From Hydrogenophaga sp. PAMC20947 (GTDB lineage Bacteria > Pseudomonadota > Gammaproteobacteria > Burkholderiales > Burkholderiaceae_C): a stretch of 64,000 nucleotides of DNA. The notes below the pieces were generated by a model that saw only the letters and a program-made list of their open reading frames with translations, was not told the origin of the DNA and ran no database searches. Below, piece by piece: positions 56,667-64,000 of the stretch; within the stretch, counting starts at the first letter, position 1; every line of letters starts with the position of its first letter. The stretch spans positions 2,728,001 to 2,792,000 of the forward strand of contig NZ_CP039252.1 of assembly GCF_004795855.1 (NCBI RefSeq). The letters are read 5' to 3'. Position numbers and translations under genes: made by a program.

Positions 56667-58427
56667 ATGTCAAAACTCAAAGCCTTTCGTGACTTCATGG
56701 GCCAGGTTGCAAAACTCGCCCTGCCCTACTTCCAGTCCGAACAAAGGTGGAAGGCCCGTGGCCTGCTGGTGGCCATCATTGCCCTGAATTTGGCGGGCGT
56801 TTTTATGCTGGTGCAGCTCAACGACTGGAACCGGGTGTTCTACGATGCGCTGCAAAACAAGGACCAACCGGTGTTCTGGCAGCAGCTGGGGCGATTCACC
56901 TATCTGGCGTTTGCGTTCATCGTGATTGCGGTCTACCGCTTCTACCTCACCCAACTGCTGCAAATGCACTGGCGAGACTGGCTGACGCAGCACTACTTGA
57001 CCCGTTGGCTGGCCAACAAAGCCTTTTACCAGCTGGAGCTGGCGCGGTTTTCCAAGAGCGAGAACGCACCGCCGGACAACCCGGACCAGCGCATCGCGGA
57101 AGACGCCAACCTGTTCACCAACTACACCGTGAGCCTGAGCATGGGGCTGCTCAACGCGGTGGTCACCTTGGTCAGTTTTGTGGGCATTCTTTGGTCGCTC
57201 TCGGGTGATTTTGGTTTCAATTTCCGGGGAGAGAGCTACAACATTCCCGGCTTCATGGTGTGGATGGCGGTGCTGTACTGTCTGGTCGGCAGCGTCATCA
57301 CCCACTACATCGGGCGCCCTCAGATCGCGCTCAACTTCAAACAGCAGCGTCTGGAGGCCGACTTTCGCCACCACCTGATCCGCGTACGGGAGTACAGCGA
57401 GTCCATCGCGCTGGACAAAGGCGAGGCGGTGGAGCGACAGCAGCTCGGCGGACGCTTTCGCGATGTGCTCGGAAACTACCTCACCTTGATCCGTGCCCAG
57501 AAGCGCCTGATCTGGTTCACCAACGGGTTTGGGCAGGCTGCGGTGGTGTTTCCATTCGTCGTCGCCGCGCCCCGCTTTTTCAGCGGTGCGATCCAGCTGG
57601 GCCAGCTGATGCAAATTTCGTCTGCTTTTGGCCGGGTACAGGATTCGTTGGCCTGGTTTGTGGACAACTACAGCAGCCTGGCCGAATGGCGTGCCACCAC
57701 CGACCGGCTGACCAGCTTTGAAGCCAGCTTTCAGGCGTTGCAATCCCAGCCACGGGATACACCCCAGGTGGGTGAGGGCGACCGCCTGGAGTTGGCGCGG
57801 GTGAGCTTGTCGCTCCCCAACGGTCAGAGTCTGGTGGAAGCGCAAGGGTTGGCGGTGAAGGCGGGTGACAGCCTGCTGGTGAAGGGGCCATCGGGCAGTG
57901 GCAAATCGACCTTGTTCCGCGCCTTGGCGGGCATCTGGCCCTGGAGCCGCAGCCAGATCACGCTGCCGGCCGACTTCACCGAGCGCGGCATGTTCCTGCC
58001 CCAGAAACCCTATTTCCCCAACGGTCCTTTGCGCAACGCTCTTGCTTACCCCCAGGTGCCAGGGGCCTACACCGATGGCGATTTGCGCAAGGCGCTGCGC
58101 GATGCGATGCTGCCCCACCTCGCCGATCAGCTCGACACACCCGACACCTGGGGCCAGAAACTCTCTGGTGGTGAGCAGCAGCGCCTGGCCATGGCCCGGG
58201 CCTTTCTCAAGAAACCCCGTTGGCTGTTTGTAGACGAAGCTACCAGTGCACTGGATGAGGCTGCCGAAGCCACGCTCTACGGGCGTTTGAAAGACATGGT
58301 GGAAGCGTCAAATGGCGCCCTGGTGTCCATCGCCCACCGGCCAGCGGTGGCGGCCTTTCATGAGCGGCAGTGGACACTGGAGGCCGATGCCAATGGGCCC
58401 GCGGCGTTCCGTTTGAACGCGGCCTGA
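56667..58427 (+). CDS. ABC transporter permease-ATPase fusion (SbmA/BacA-YddA type)
   Basis: Half-transporter with an ABC_membrane_2/SbmA-type membrane domain (about residues 1-330) fused to an ATPase domain (about 370-586). The membrane part has LNDWNRVFYDALQNKDQPVFWQ near the first span, YLTRWLANKAFYQLEL and NPDQRIAEDANLFTNYTVSL, all typical of the YddA/ABCD-like group. The ATPase has Walker A GPSGSGKSTL, signature LSGGEQQRLAMARAFL and Walker B WLFVDEATSALD. Likely an inner-membrane exporter or uptake system for peptides or vitamins; the substrate is not deducible. It stands alone. Confidence 0.87.
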   Translation: MSKLKAFRDFMGQVAKLALPYFQSEQRWKARGLLVAIIALNLAGVFMLVQLNDWNRVFYDALQNKDQPVFWQQLGRFTYLAFAFIVIAVYRFYLTQLLQMHWRDWLTQHYLTRWLANKAFYQLELARFSKSENAPPDNPDQRIAEDANLFTNYTVSLSMGLLNAVVTLVSFVGILWSLSGDFGFNFRGESYNIPGFMVWMAVLYCLVGSVITHYIGRPQIALNFKQQRLEADFRHHLIRVREYSESIALDKGEAVERQQLGGRFRDVLGNYLTLIRAQKRLIWFTNGFGQAAVVFPFVVAAPRFFSGAIQLGQLMQISSAFGRVQDSLAWFVDNYSSLAEWRATTDRLTSFEASFQALQSQPRDTPQVGEGDRLELARVSLSLPNGQSLVEAQGLAVKAGDSLLVKGPSGSGKSTLFRALAGIWPWSRSQITLPADFTERGMFLPQKPYFPNGPLRNALAYPQVPGAYTDGDLRKALRDAMLPHLADQLDTPDTWGQKLSGGEQQRLAMARAFLKKPRWLFVDEATSALDEAAEATLYGRLKDMVEASNGALVSIAHRPAVAAFHERQWTLEADANGPAAFRLNAA

Positions 58428-58449
58428 ACGCCCACTGAACATGGAAGTC

Positions 58450-59529
58450 TTAGCGGGGAAACACCAGCTCGGCCTGCAGGCCGCCACCCGGGTTGCGGTT
58501 GCTGAGCAGCAAGTGGCCCCCATGGCGGCGCGCCATGTCGTTCACCGCCGCCAACCCCAGGCCCACACCACCGGTGTGGCGGTTGCGTGAACCTTCAAGG
58601 CGCACAAACGGGAGCACCACCTGGGCCATCGCCTCTTCGGGGATGCCGGGCCCTGAGTCCAGCACAAACACACGCACATCGGGTCCGTTGTCAATCACGC
58701 CGACCTCGGCCGAGCCACCATAGAACATCGCGTTATCAACCAGGTTGTCGATGCTCCGGCGCATGGCCGACAGCTGAGCCTTCAGCCGGATGGGCGGGCC
58801 ACTGACATCGGACTCAAAACGGCCAAACCGGGTGACCTGTTGCCCCATGTCCTGGCGGTCAGCCACGATGCTGTCGACCAAGGAACCCAGATCGAGCATC
58901 ACCGCAGGTTCAGCATCAGCGGTGCCACACAGGTAGTCCAGCGTGGAACGGATCATGTTGTCCATCTCACGGATGTCCTTGCCGAACCCTTGGCGGTCAC
59001 CCTCGTGGGTGAGCGACTCCACCCGAAGCGCCAGGCGCGTGAGCGGCGTGCGCAGATCGTGGGAGACGGCAGCAACAAACTGGTCGCGCTCTTCGAGCTG
59101 GGTCAGGATGTGTTGCTGCAACTGGTTGATCACGGCGCCGGCCTCCCGGCACTCCCGAGTGCCCACCAGCGCCAAGGGGGCTGCGTGAATGTTGGAAGCC
59201 ATGGCCTGGGTGGACCGGGCCAGGCGGCGCAGCGGGGCAGAGAGCCAGCGTGCACCGACCCACGCCGCGAGAATCACGGCGCCCAGCCGCACCACGATAT
59301 CCAGCACCAAGCCGTGCAGCGGAGGCTGGTGGGGCGGTGGGGGCTGCAGATGCATGCCGGGCGGGGGTGGAGGCGGCGGGTGGTCAGGGCGCAACTCGAA
59401 CATCAGCGCCAAGGCCATCGCATGGCTGGCTATCGCCACCACCACCAGCAAGAGCGCCAGACGCGAAAACAGGGTGTCTGGCCAGAAACGGTTCCAGCCC
59501 TTGTGCAGGCGTTGTGCCAGCGCGCTCAT
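58450..59529 (-). CDS. Two-component sensor histidine kinase with Pro-rich periplasmic loop
   Basis: Membrane sensor kinase of EnvZ/OmpR type. The first membrane span (about residues 22-46) is followed by a short periplasmic loop of only 25-30 residues, very rich in Pro and His (LRPDHPPPPPPPG then PPPPHQPPLHG). A second span (about 73-95), HAMP, HisKA with VSHDLRTPLTRL and HATPase with DNLVDNAMFYGG, DSGPGIPEE and GGVGLGLAAV follow. About 359 residues. The start overlaps the response-regulator stop (ATGA). The small loop suggests sensing of an ion, the membrane or a partner protein rather than a large ligand. Confidence 0.9.
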   Translation of the reverse strand: MSALAQRLHKGWNRFWPDTLFSRLALLLVVVAIASHAMALALMFELRPDHPPPPPPPGMHLQPPPPHQPPLHGLVLDIVVRLGAVILAAWVGARWLSAPLRRLARSTQAMASNIHAAPLALVGTRECREAGAVINQLQQHILTQLEERDQFVAAVSHDLRTPLTRLALRVESLTHEGDRQGFGKDIREMDNMIRSTLDYLCGTADAEPAVMLDLGSLVDSIVADRQDMGQQVTRFGRFESDVSGPPIRLKAQLSAMRRSIDNLVDNAMFYGGSAEVGVIDNGPDVRVFVLDSGPGIPEEAMAQVVLPFVRLEGSRNRHTGGVGLGLAAVNDMARRHGGHLLLSNRNPGGGLQAELVFPR

Positions 59530-60266
59530 GTGCGCCACCCGACCCTGGCCTGCACCGACTGGGCATTGAACATGTAGCCTGCGCCGCGCACGGTTTTGAT
59601 CAGGGACGACTCGCTGGACTGATCGGCGAGTTTGTGACGCAGGCGCGAGACCAACAGGTCGATGCTGCGCTCAAACGCGTCCATGGCGCGACCGCGGGCG
59701 TGTTCCATGAGCTGATCACGGCTGAGCAAGCGACGGGGCTTTTGCAGGAAGGTATTGAGCAGGCGGAATTCGGCGTTGGACAAGGCCGCGACCAAACCCG
59801 AGGGCGAGACCACGGTGCGTTCTTCGCGGTGCAGCTCCCAGCCGTCGAAGCAAACCACGTCGCTGGAGGCCAACGTGGTGGGCAGATCGACTGCGCCCTG
59901 GGCCCGGCGAAGAACCGACTGGATGCGGGCCACCAGTTCACGGGGCTCGAACGGTTTGCTCATGTAATCGTCAGCGCCGCTCTCTAAACCCAGCACCCTG
60001 TCCAGGGTGCTCACACGGGCCGTGAGCATGATGACCGGCAGGCGGGACTGTGAGCGAATGTGCCTGGCCAGGCTGAGCCCATCGGTACCAGGCAGCATCA
60101 CATCCAGCACCACCAGATCCACCGTGTGAGCCTCCAGCTGCGCCCACATGGAGGTCGCGTCGCAAGCGCAGTGGACGTCAAACTGGAAGCGAGCCAGATA
60201 GGCGCTCAGGAGTTCGGTGATCTCCTGGTCGTCATCGACCAACAGGATGGAGGGCCTTGGGTTCAT
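59526..60266 (-). CDS. OmpR-family response regulator
   Basis: DNA-binding response regulator paired with the adjacent kinase. The receiver has ILLVDDDQEI, the phospho-acceptor Asp in VVLDVMLPGTDG, and the switch residues in MLTAR and YMSKPFEPREL. The C-terminal winged helix has LSNAEFRLLNTFLQ and RSIDLLVSRLRHKLAD, and ends in TVRGAGYMF. Start set at ATG 60266 (MNPRPSILLVDDD); 20 extra in-frame codons upstream look non-coding. About 246 residues. It is divergent from an EF-hand protein gene. Confidence 0.92.
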   Translation of the reverse strand: MNPRPSILLVDDDQEITELLSAYLARFQFDVHCACDATSMWAQLEAHTVDLVVLDVMLPGTDGLSLARHIRSQSRLPVIMLTARVSTLDRVLGLESGADDYMSKPFEPRELVARIQSVLRRAQGAVDLPTTLASSDVVCFDGWELHREERTVVSPSGLVAALSNAEFRLLNTFLQKPRRLLSRDQLMEHARGRAMDAFERSIDLLVSRLRHKLADQSSESSLIKTVRGAGYMFNAQSVQARVGWRT

Positions 60267-60530
60267 CGGGGCGGTTCTTCGTGGGGTGAATGGGGGCACC
60301 AGCGGGGAGCTGGGACACGCCTTCACAGCAGTTTATGAAAGGGCCTCGCAACAAGCGCAGGGAGATAAGGGGGAAACCACGGCCATTCCTGCGCCTTGCC
60401 CTGGCTTGTGTATCCACCTTGATACAGAGCTGAAAAGCTGGGCATACACAGGCGACCAACAATGGACTTGCTGCCCCAGGACCCTGTCTGGCGGGTGGCT
60501 CCCTACCACCTTCCTGAAAGGAAACACACC

Positions 60531-61385
60531 ATGAGCAGCGTCAGCGGTACCAGCAATGCCTGGGCCACGGCCAGTAATGCACGCAGCCAGCATCAAGCCA
60601 AGATGTTCGCCAAGACCGACAGCGATGGCAGCGGCGGCATCGACAAATCCGAGCTCAGCACCATGCTGAGCAAAATCAGCCAGACCTCAGGCACCCAGGC
60701 GGGCGACGCCACCGAACTGATGGGAAAGATGGACAGCGATGGCAACGGCAGCCTGTCGAGCGCCGAGTTGGGCGAAGGCATGAACAGCTTCATGCCACCG
60801 CCCCCCTCAACCATGGAGTTTGCGCAGTCACGCAGTAGCAGCAGCAGCGACGGCGGCCCGGGCGAAGTGCTCTTCAACACAGCCGACGCCAACGGTGACG
60901 GATCACTGAACAGCGACGAGTTGAAAACCCTCACCGAACAGATGTCCAGCCAGACCGGCGAAGACGTCAGCGACAAGCTCGCTGCGCTGGACAGCGACGG
61001 CGACGGCAACCTCTCAATGGCCGAATTTGATGCGGGCCGACCCGAAGGGCCGCCTGGCGCTGGCGGCCCAAGCGGTGCGGGGGGGCCCCCACCCGGCGGT
61101 GGACCAGGCGGGCCCGGGGGCCCCGGCGGTCCGGGTGGGGTGGGCGGCGCGTCCGGGAGCAGCAGCTCCACCACCTACGACGCGCTGGACACCAACGAGG
61201 ACGGCACGGTGTCGGAAATGGAGCGCCTGGCCGGCGCGCTGGATGATCTGGTTGAGTCCCAGGCCAGCGGCGAGGGGAGCAGTGGCATCAACGCTGAGAT
61301 TGCCAAAATGGCGCAGCAACTGTACGAGCAGATCAGTGGCAGCGGCCAAAACGCCGTCAGCAGCCTCTTCAGCGAAGCGGTGTGA
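60531..61385 (+). CDS. EF-hand calcium-binding protein with five EF loops
   Basis: Predicted calcium-binding protein of 284 residues. Five EF-hand loops can be read: DSDGSGGIDKSE, DSDGNGSLSSAE, DANGDGSLNSDE, DSDGDGNLSMAE and DTNEDGTVSEME, paired as two, two and one. A Gly/Pro-rich linker of about 35 residues separates loops four and five. No signal peptide or membrane span is obvious at the N terminus. Start set at ATG 60531 with AAAGGA upstream. It resembles XopAW-type and other bacterial EF-hand proteins. Divergent from the two-component system across a 264-bp gap, which suggests that the response regulator controls it; function is otherwise unknown. Confidence 0.85.
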   Translation: MSSVSGTSNAWATASNARSQHQAKMFAKTDSDGSGGIDKSELSTMLSKISQTSGTQAGDATELMGKMDSDGNGSLSSAELGEGMNSFMPPPPSTMEFAQSRSSSSSDGGPGEVLFNTADANGDGSLNSDELKTLTEQMSSQTGEDVSDKLAALDSDGDGNLSMAEFDAGRPEGPPGAGGPSGAGGPPPGGGPGGPGGPGGPGGVGGASGSSSSTTYDALDTNEDGTVSEMERLAGALDDLVESQASGEGSSGINAEIAKMAQQLYEQISGSGQNAVSSLFSEAV

Positions 61386-61768
61386 CCTGACCTGGCGCTG
61401 CCGGCGTGCCCTGGTGTTGTGGCCGTTGCCAGCCATTCGGTGCTTGGCGCCAGATCGAGCTACGGTGTGTGTCCCAGGGCGGCAACGCCGGGTCGGCCTC
61501 GATCTGGTGAGACTGAAACGTCCACAGCACACACGGATTGCTGAGGCGGGTGAGCTCAAAACCGCCTGAGATCCCTGTCGGCGCTAGGGTGAAAGGGGCC
61601 CGCCAACGGAACACGGTGGGCCGGTCGTGCGGGGTACCCGAACGATCCTCCTCGTGGAGATCGCGCTGCAGCTGCTGCTCGAGACGCTTGCGGGTACAGG
61701 GCACACACCGGGAGGGGCAGCGCTCTCTCAAGCGCCTCGATATGCGCCCGCCATGCATCAAGACCCAT
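61369..61768 (-). pseudogene. Frameshifted DUF4440/NTF2-like protein gene
   Basis: The C-terminal frame (from about 61690 to the TGA at 61369) reads like a DUF4440 (SnoaL/NTF2-like) domain: RKRLEQQLQRDLHEEDRSG, HDRPTVF, FELTRLSNPCVLWTFQSHQ, and the characteristic THRSSIWRQAPNGWQ with HQGTPAA. The matching N terminus MGLDAWRAHIEALERAL begins at 61768 in a different frame. One indel between about 61690 and 61715 would join them. No single frame covers the whole domain. It overlaps the end of the EF-hand gene by 17 bp (convergent). Recognition is by eye; the gene may be dead or carry a sequencing error. The 155 bp beyond it up to arsR show only the arsR control region. Confidence 0.5.
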
Positions 61769-61887
61769 GGCGAGTTCTTTCGTCAACAGCCTGCCAGCTG
61801 GCCTGCACTTGGGTTGGATGCGCTTGGGCATCACAGGGTTTTCAGCCGGGCATTGTGCCTGCCGCACTGGCCATGTTCCTGGATGGC

Positions 61888-61914
61888 TACAATTACTTCA
61901 TCATTTCATGAATT
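61888..61914 (+). promoter_or_regulatory. ars operon promoter -10 and operator-like palindrome
   Basis: TACAAT (61888-61893) could be the -10 box. Downstream, ATTTCATGAATT (61903-61914) is an imperfect palindrome (10 of 12) just before arsR, placed where an ArsR repressor would block transcription. No good -35 was found. Confidence 0.4.
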
Positions 61915-61923
61915 AATAAAATA

Positions 61924-62271
61924 ATGCATTCCCACCAAGCTGTATCGGCACTGAGTGCCTTGGCCCACGAGGCCCGCCTGGCGGTGTTCAGGCTGCTGGT
62001 GCAGGCCGGTCCCGCCGGCTTGCCCGCAGGAGCCATTGCCGATCAACTGGCGCTGGCGCCCTCGGGGCTCAGCTTTCATTTGAAAGAACTCACCGCCGCG
62101 GGCCTCCTGATCCGCCAGCCCGACGGCCGGCAGGTGCGCTACAGCGCGGGCTATGCGGTCATGAACGACCTGATGGCGTACCTGGCATCCCACTGCTGTC
62201 AGGGCGATGCCTGCGCACTCGTCAGCCGCACCGCCTGCCCGACCGACACCCTGGTGCATCCTCATGCCTGA
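61924..62271 (+). CDS. arsR: ArsR/SmtB-family repressor
   Basis: Metalloid-responsive winged-helix repressor that heads the arsenic operon. The 115 residues have LSALAHEARLAVFRLLVQAG, the recognition region LALAPSGLSFHLKELTAAGL and wing LIRQPDGRQVRYSAG. Cysteines cluster at the C terminus (SHCCQGDACALV then TAC), a placement seen in As(III)-sensing ArsR proteins of the three-cysteine C-terminal type. It is followed by an aqpS remnant, arsC and arsH on the same strand. Confidence 0.9.
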   Translation: MHSHQAVSALSALAHEARLAVFRLLVQAGPAGLPAGAIADQLALAPSGLSFHLKELTAAGLLIRQPDGRQVRYSAGYAVMNDLMAYLASHCCQGDACALVSRTACPTDTLVHPHA

Positions 62272-62291
62272 ACAGCCCAGCCCCATGCCCG

Positions 62292-62537
62292 GTGTCCACC
62301 ACCGTGGGCGCCCACAACACGGCCAACGCATCCCCCTCGTTCGCCCACCCGCCGGTCACGACCCCCCGCAACTTGACCAGCACGTTTTTCGCCGTAGGCT
62401 CCATCGGCGTGCCCGGATTCGCTGGCGAACCCCTGGCGAGCGCGGCCATTTCCCCAGGCGTGTTCCGCTGGTTCTGTGCTGGCACCCCGATTTCATCAAA
62501 ACCCGACCCCCAACAAGAGATTTCCCACCATGTCTGA
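62292..62537 (+). pseudogene. Remnant of an AqpS-type aquaglyceroporin (C-terminal part only)
   Basis: The frame reads VGAHNTANASPSFAHPPVTT followed by PRNLTSTFFAVGSIGVPGF and ends FRWF plus a short tail. This matches the C-terminal pore half of MIP channels found in ars operons. There the segment is like TASTSFANPAVT-ARSLTDTFAGI-PADVPGF (from memory of the family), with the second NPA box here changed to HPP. The first four or so membrane helices and any start codon are missing. It lies exactly where aqpS sits in arsR-aqpS-arsC-arsH operons. The stop at 62535-62537 overlaps the arsC start region. Confidence 0.6.
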
Positions 62538-62958
62538 TACCAGCATCACGATTTACCACAACCCCCAATGCGGCACTTCGCGCAATGTGCTCGCCATGAT
62601 CCGAAACAGCGGAGCTGAGCCAACCGTCATCGAATACCTGAAGACGCCGCTGAAGGCCGAACAACTCCAAGTCCTGGTCCAACAACTCGGCATGCCTGTG
62701 CGCGATCTGCTGCGCCAGAAAGGCACACCCTACGAAGAACTGGGCTTGGGTGCCGCACACTGGACCGACGCCCAGCTGATTGACCAGATCGAAGCCCACC
62801 CCATCCTGATGAACCGTCCTGTGGTGGTCACGGCCAAAGGGGCCAAGCTTTGCCGCCCCTCTGAAGCGGTGCTCGACCTCCTGCCCAACGAGCTGCAAGG
62901 CGGATTCACCAAAGAAGACGGTGAAGTGGTTGAGCCAGGGAAGGCGTCGAATGTCTGA
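62530..62958 (+). CDS. arsC: Glutaredoxin-dependent arsenate reductase ArsC
   Basis: Reduces arsenate to arsenite with glutathione and glutaredoxin. The 142-residue product has the catalytic Cys in [11 protein letters not shown], the EYLKTPL segment after the second strand, and the arginine-containing [18 protein letters not shown] loop, all typical of the R773-type enzyme. Start set at ATG 62530 ([13 protein letters not shown]). arsH overlaps its 3' end by 8 bp. The arsenite exit route is missing locally because the channel gene is broken. Confidence 0.95.
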   Translation: MSDTSITIYHNPQCGTSRNVLAMIRNSGAEPTVIEYLKTPLKAEQLQVLVQQLGMPVRDLLRQKGTPYEELGLGAAHWTDAQLIDQIEAHPILMNRPVVVTAKGAKLCRPSEAVLDLLPNELQGGFTKEDGEVVEPGKASNV

Positions 62959-63685
62959 TCCGCGCCCCGCCTTGCTCGAACACTCACCGCTGGACATGGC
63001 GAATTTTCGGGCCCCTTCACCTGCGCACCTGCGCCCCGCCGCACCGTCTACCCACGCACCGCGCATCTTGCTGCTGTACGGTTCGCTGCGCGAGCGCTCT
63101 TACAGCAAATTGCTCACACTCGAAGCCGCCCGCCTGCTGCAAGCCATGGGCGCCGAGACCCGCATCTTCGACCCGGCCGGACTGCCCCAGCCCGACGCCG
63201 CGCCTGACACCCACGCCAAGGTGGCCGAGTTGCGAGCGCTCGCCGCCTGGAGCGAAGGCATGGTGTGGACCTCACCCGAGCGCCATGGCGCCATGACCGG
63301 TATTCTGAAGAGCCAGATTGACTGGATCCCGCTGAGCGTGGGTGCCGTGCGCCCCACCCAGGGCAAGACGCTGGCGGTGATGGAGGTCAGCGGTGGATCG
63401 CAATCGTTCAATGCGGTGAACCAGATGCGCATACTCGGCCGATGGATGCGCATGCTCACCATCCCCAACCAGAGCTCGGTGGCCAAGGCCTTCCTGGAAT
63501 TCGAGGAAGACGGCCGCATGAAGCCCTCGGCGTACCACGACCGGGTGGTGGACGTGATGGAAGAGCTGGTGAAATTCACCCTGCTCACGCGAGACGTGTC
63601 GCCCTATCTGGTTGACCGGTACAGCGAGCGCAAAGAAAGCGCCGCTGAATTGAGCAAACGCGTGAACCACGCGCCCAGCCGCTGA
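62951..63685 (+). CDS. arsH: NADPH-dependent FMN reductase ArsH
   Basis: Flavoprotein that oxidises trivalent methylated or aromatic arsenicals and gives resistance to organoarsenicals. The 244 residues contain the FMN-phosphate loop [38 protein letters not shown], and the C-terminal [11 protein letters not shown], diagnostic of ArsH. Start set at ATG 62951 ([11 protein letters not shown]), with GGAAGG upstream and an 8-bp overlap with arsC; an in-frame start ten codons earlier is unlikely. Confidence 0.95.
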   Translation: MSDPRPALLEHSPLDMANFRAPSPAHLRPAAPSTHAPRILLLYGSLRERSYSKLLTLEAARLLQAMGAETRIFDPAGLPQPDAAPDTHAKVAELRALAAWSEGMVWTSPERHGAMTGILKSQIDWIPLSVGAVRPTQGKTLAVMEVSGGSQSFNAVNQMRILGRWMRMLTIPNQSSVAKAFLEFEEDGRMKPSAYHDRVVDVMEELVKFTLLTRDVSPYLVDRYSERKESAAELSKRVNHAPSR

Positions 63686-63752
63686 TCCATTTTTTACAAA
63701 CCAACCACCTGCACATCCCATTTTGCAAAACACGAAAACCATTCCCACCCAC

Positions 63753-64000
63753 ATGAAGGGCGTCCAGCTCACCGGCCACGGTGGCCTGGACCAGCTCGCG
63801 ATCCGCGACAACATCCCCGTGCCCACCCCAGGGCCGCGCGACGTGCTGATCCGGGTGCGCGCCGCGGGCGTGAACAACACCGATCTCAACACCCGCATCG
63901 GCTGGTACGCCAAATCCGAAGGCGACAGCAGCGACGCGGGCTGGAACGGCGAAGGCTTGAAGTTTCCACGCATCCAGGGCGCGGACGTCTGTGGCGAGGT
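63753..64000 (+). CDS. Zinc-type alcohol dehydrogenase/quinone oxidoreductase-like protein (3' end outside window)
   Basis: N-terminal GroES-like domain of an MDR-superfamily oxidoreductase. The visible 82 residues have MKGVQLTGHGGLDQLAIRD, VPTPGPRDVLIRVRAAGVNN-TDLNTR and the start of IQGADVCGE, the pattern of quinone oxidoreductases and zinc-type dehydrogenases. The reading frame runs off the right edge, so the cofactor domain cannot be seen. An in-frame TTG 10 codons upstream is an alternative start. It may belong to the ars transcript (67-bp gap). Confidence 0.85.
   Translation, partial: MKGVQLTGHGGLDQLAIRDNIPVPTPGPRDVLIRVRAAGVNNTDLNTRIGWYAKSEGDSSDAGWNGEGLKFPRIQGADVCGE

Noticed and set aside
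62222-62485. Minus-strand small gene between arsR and arsC
   Set aside because: The plus-strand frame of the same stretch fits an AqpS C terminus in the expected operon position, which explains the open antisense frame.

Overview
The window looks like a chromosomal segment of a GC-rich betaproteobacterium of the order Burkholderiales, most likely Comamonadaceae (a Hydrogenophaga- or Rhodoferax-like organism). That placement is inferred from the gene content and order (pilMNOPQ divergent from a class A PBP; engB / cytochrome c4 / resB-ccsA / msrPQ; metK with two acyltransferases; classical porin_4-type porins) and from GC-rich intergenic repeats of a style I associate with this family. No rRNA, tRNA, insertion sequence, prophage or CRISPR array was found.

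Layout. 1-4.8 kb: type IV pilus alignment operon pilMNOPQ (minus strand; pilQ runs off the left edge), divergent from the bifunctional penicillin-binding protein gene at 5.0-7.4 kb. 7.4-9.9 kb: cyaY, a possibly leaderless lptM, and the periplasmic methionine-sulfoxide repair pair msrPQ. 10-15.2 kb: system II cytochrome c maturation (resB, ccsA), a cytochrome c4, and engB. 15.2-18.4 kb: two tandem lipid A-type acyltransferases and metK with a leader and a strong terminator. 18.6-21.7 kb: a three-PAS histidine kinase and an SDR oxidoreductase. 21.8-24.1 kb: groES-groEL with a perfect CIRCE operator and a 21-bp terminator stem. 24.4-27.8 kb: a C13-family membrane peptidase whose 5' end appears frameshifted, transaldolase, and a divergent HexR-type regulator with an operator-like palindrome between them. 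28-35 kb: an oligopeptide-type ABC importer operon with an M20 amidohydrolase inside it. 35.4-38.1 kb: a ComEA-like HhH protein and two porins. 38.7-43 kb: coq7, an OsmC-like protein, a candidate small RNA, ilvA and cobT.

43.1-54.8 kb holds a complete type II secretion cluster: gspC on the minus strand, and gspG-H-I-J-K-L-M-N-D-E-F on the plus strand, mostly with overlapping stop and start codons. A block of GC-rich repeats separates gspG from gspH. A second repeat family flanks a cytosolic 5'-nucleotidase gene on both sides (54.8-55.2 and 56.3-56.5 kb). 56.7-61.4 kb carries an SbmA/YddA-type ABC transporter and a two-component system divergent from a five-EF-hand protein. The right end (61.4-64 kb) has a frameshifted DUF4440-like gene and an arsenic operon, arsR-[aqpS remnant]-arsC-arsH, followed by the start of a zinc-type/quinone oxidoreductase.

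The most noteworthy observations are a promoter-to-terminator small-RNA candidate with an exposed UCCUC loop just upstream of ilvA, the decayed aquaglyceroporin between arsR and arsC, the repeat block inside the T2SS operon, the stem-loop after the solute-binding-protein gene, and the EF-hand / two-component pairing. No wholly new multi-gene system could be supported.
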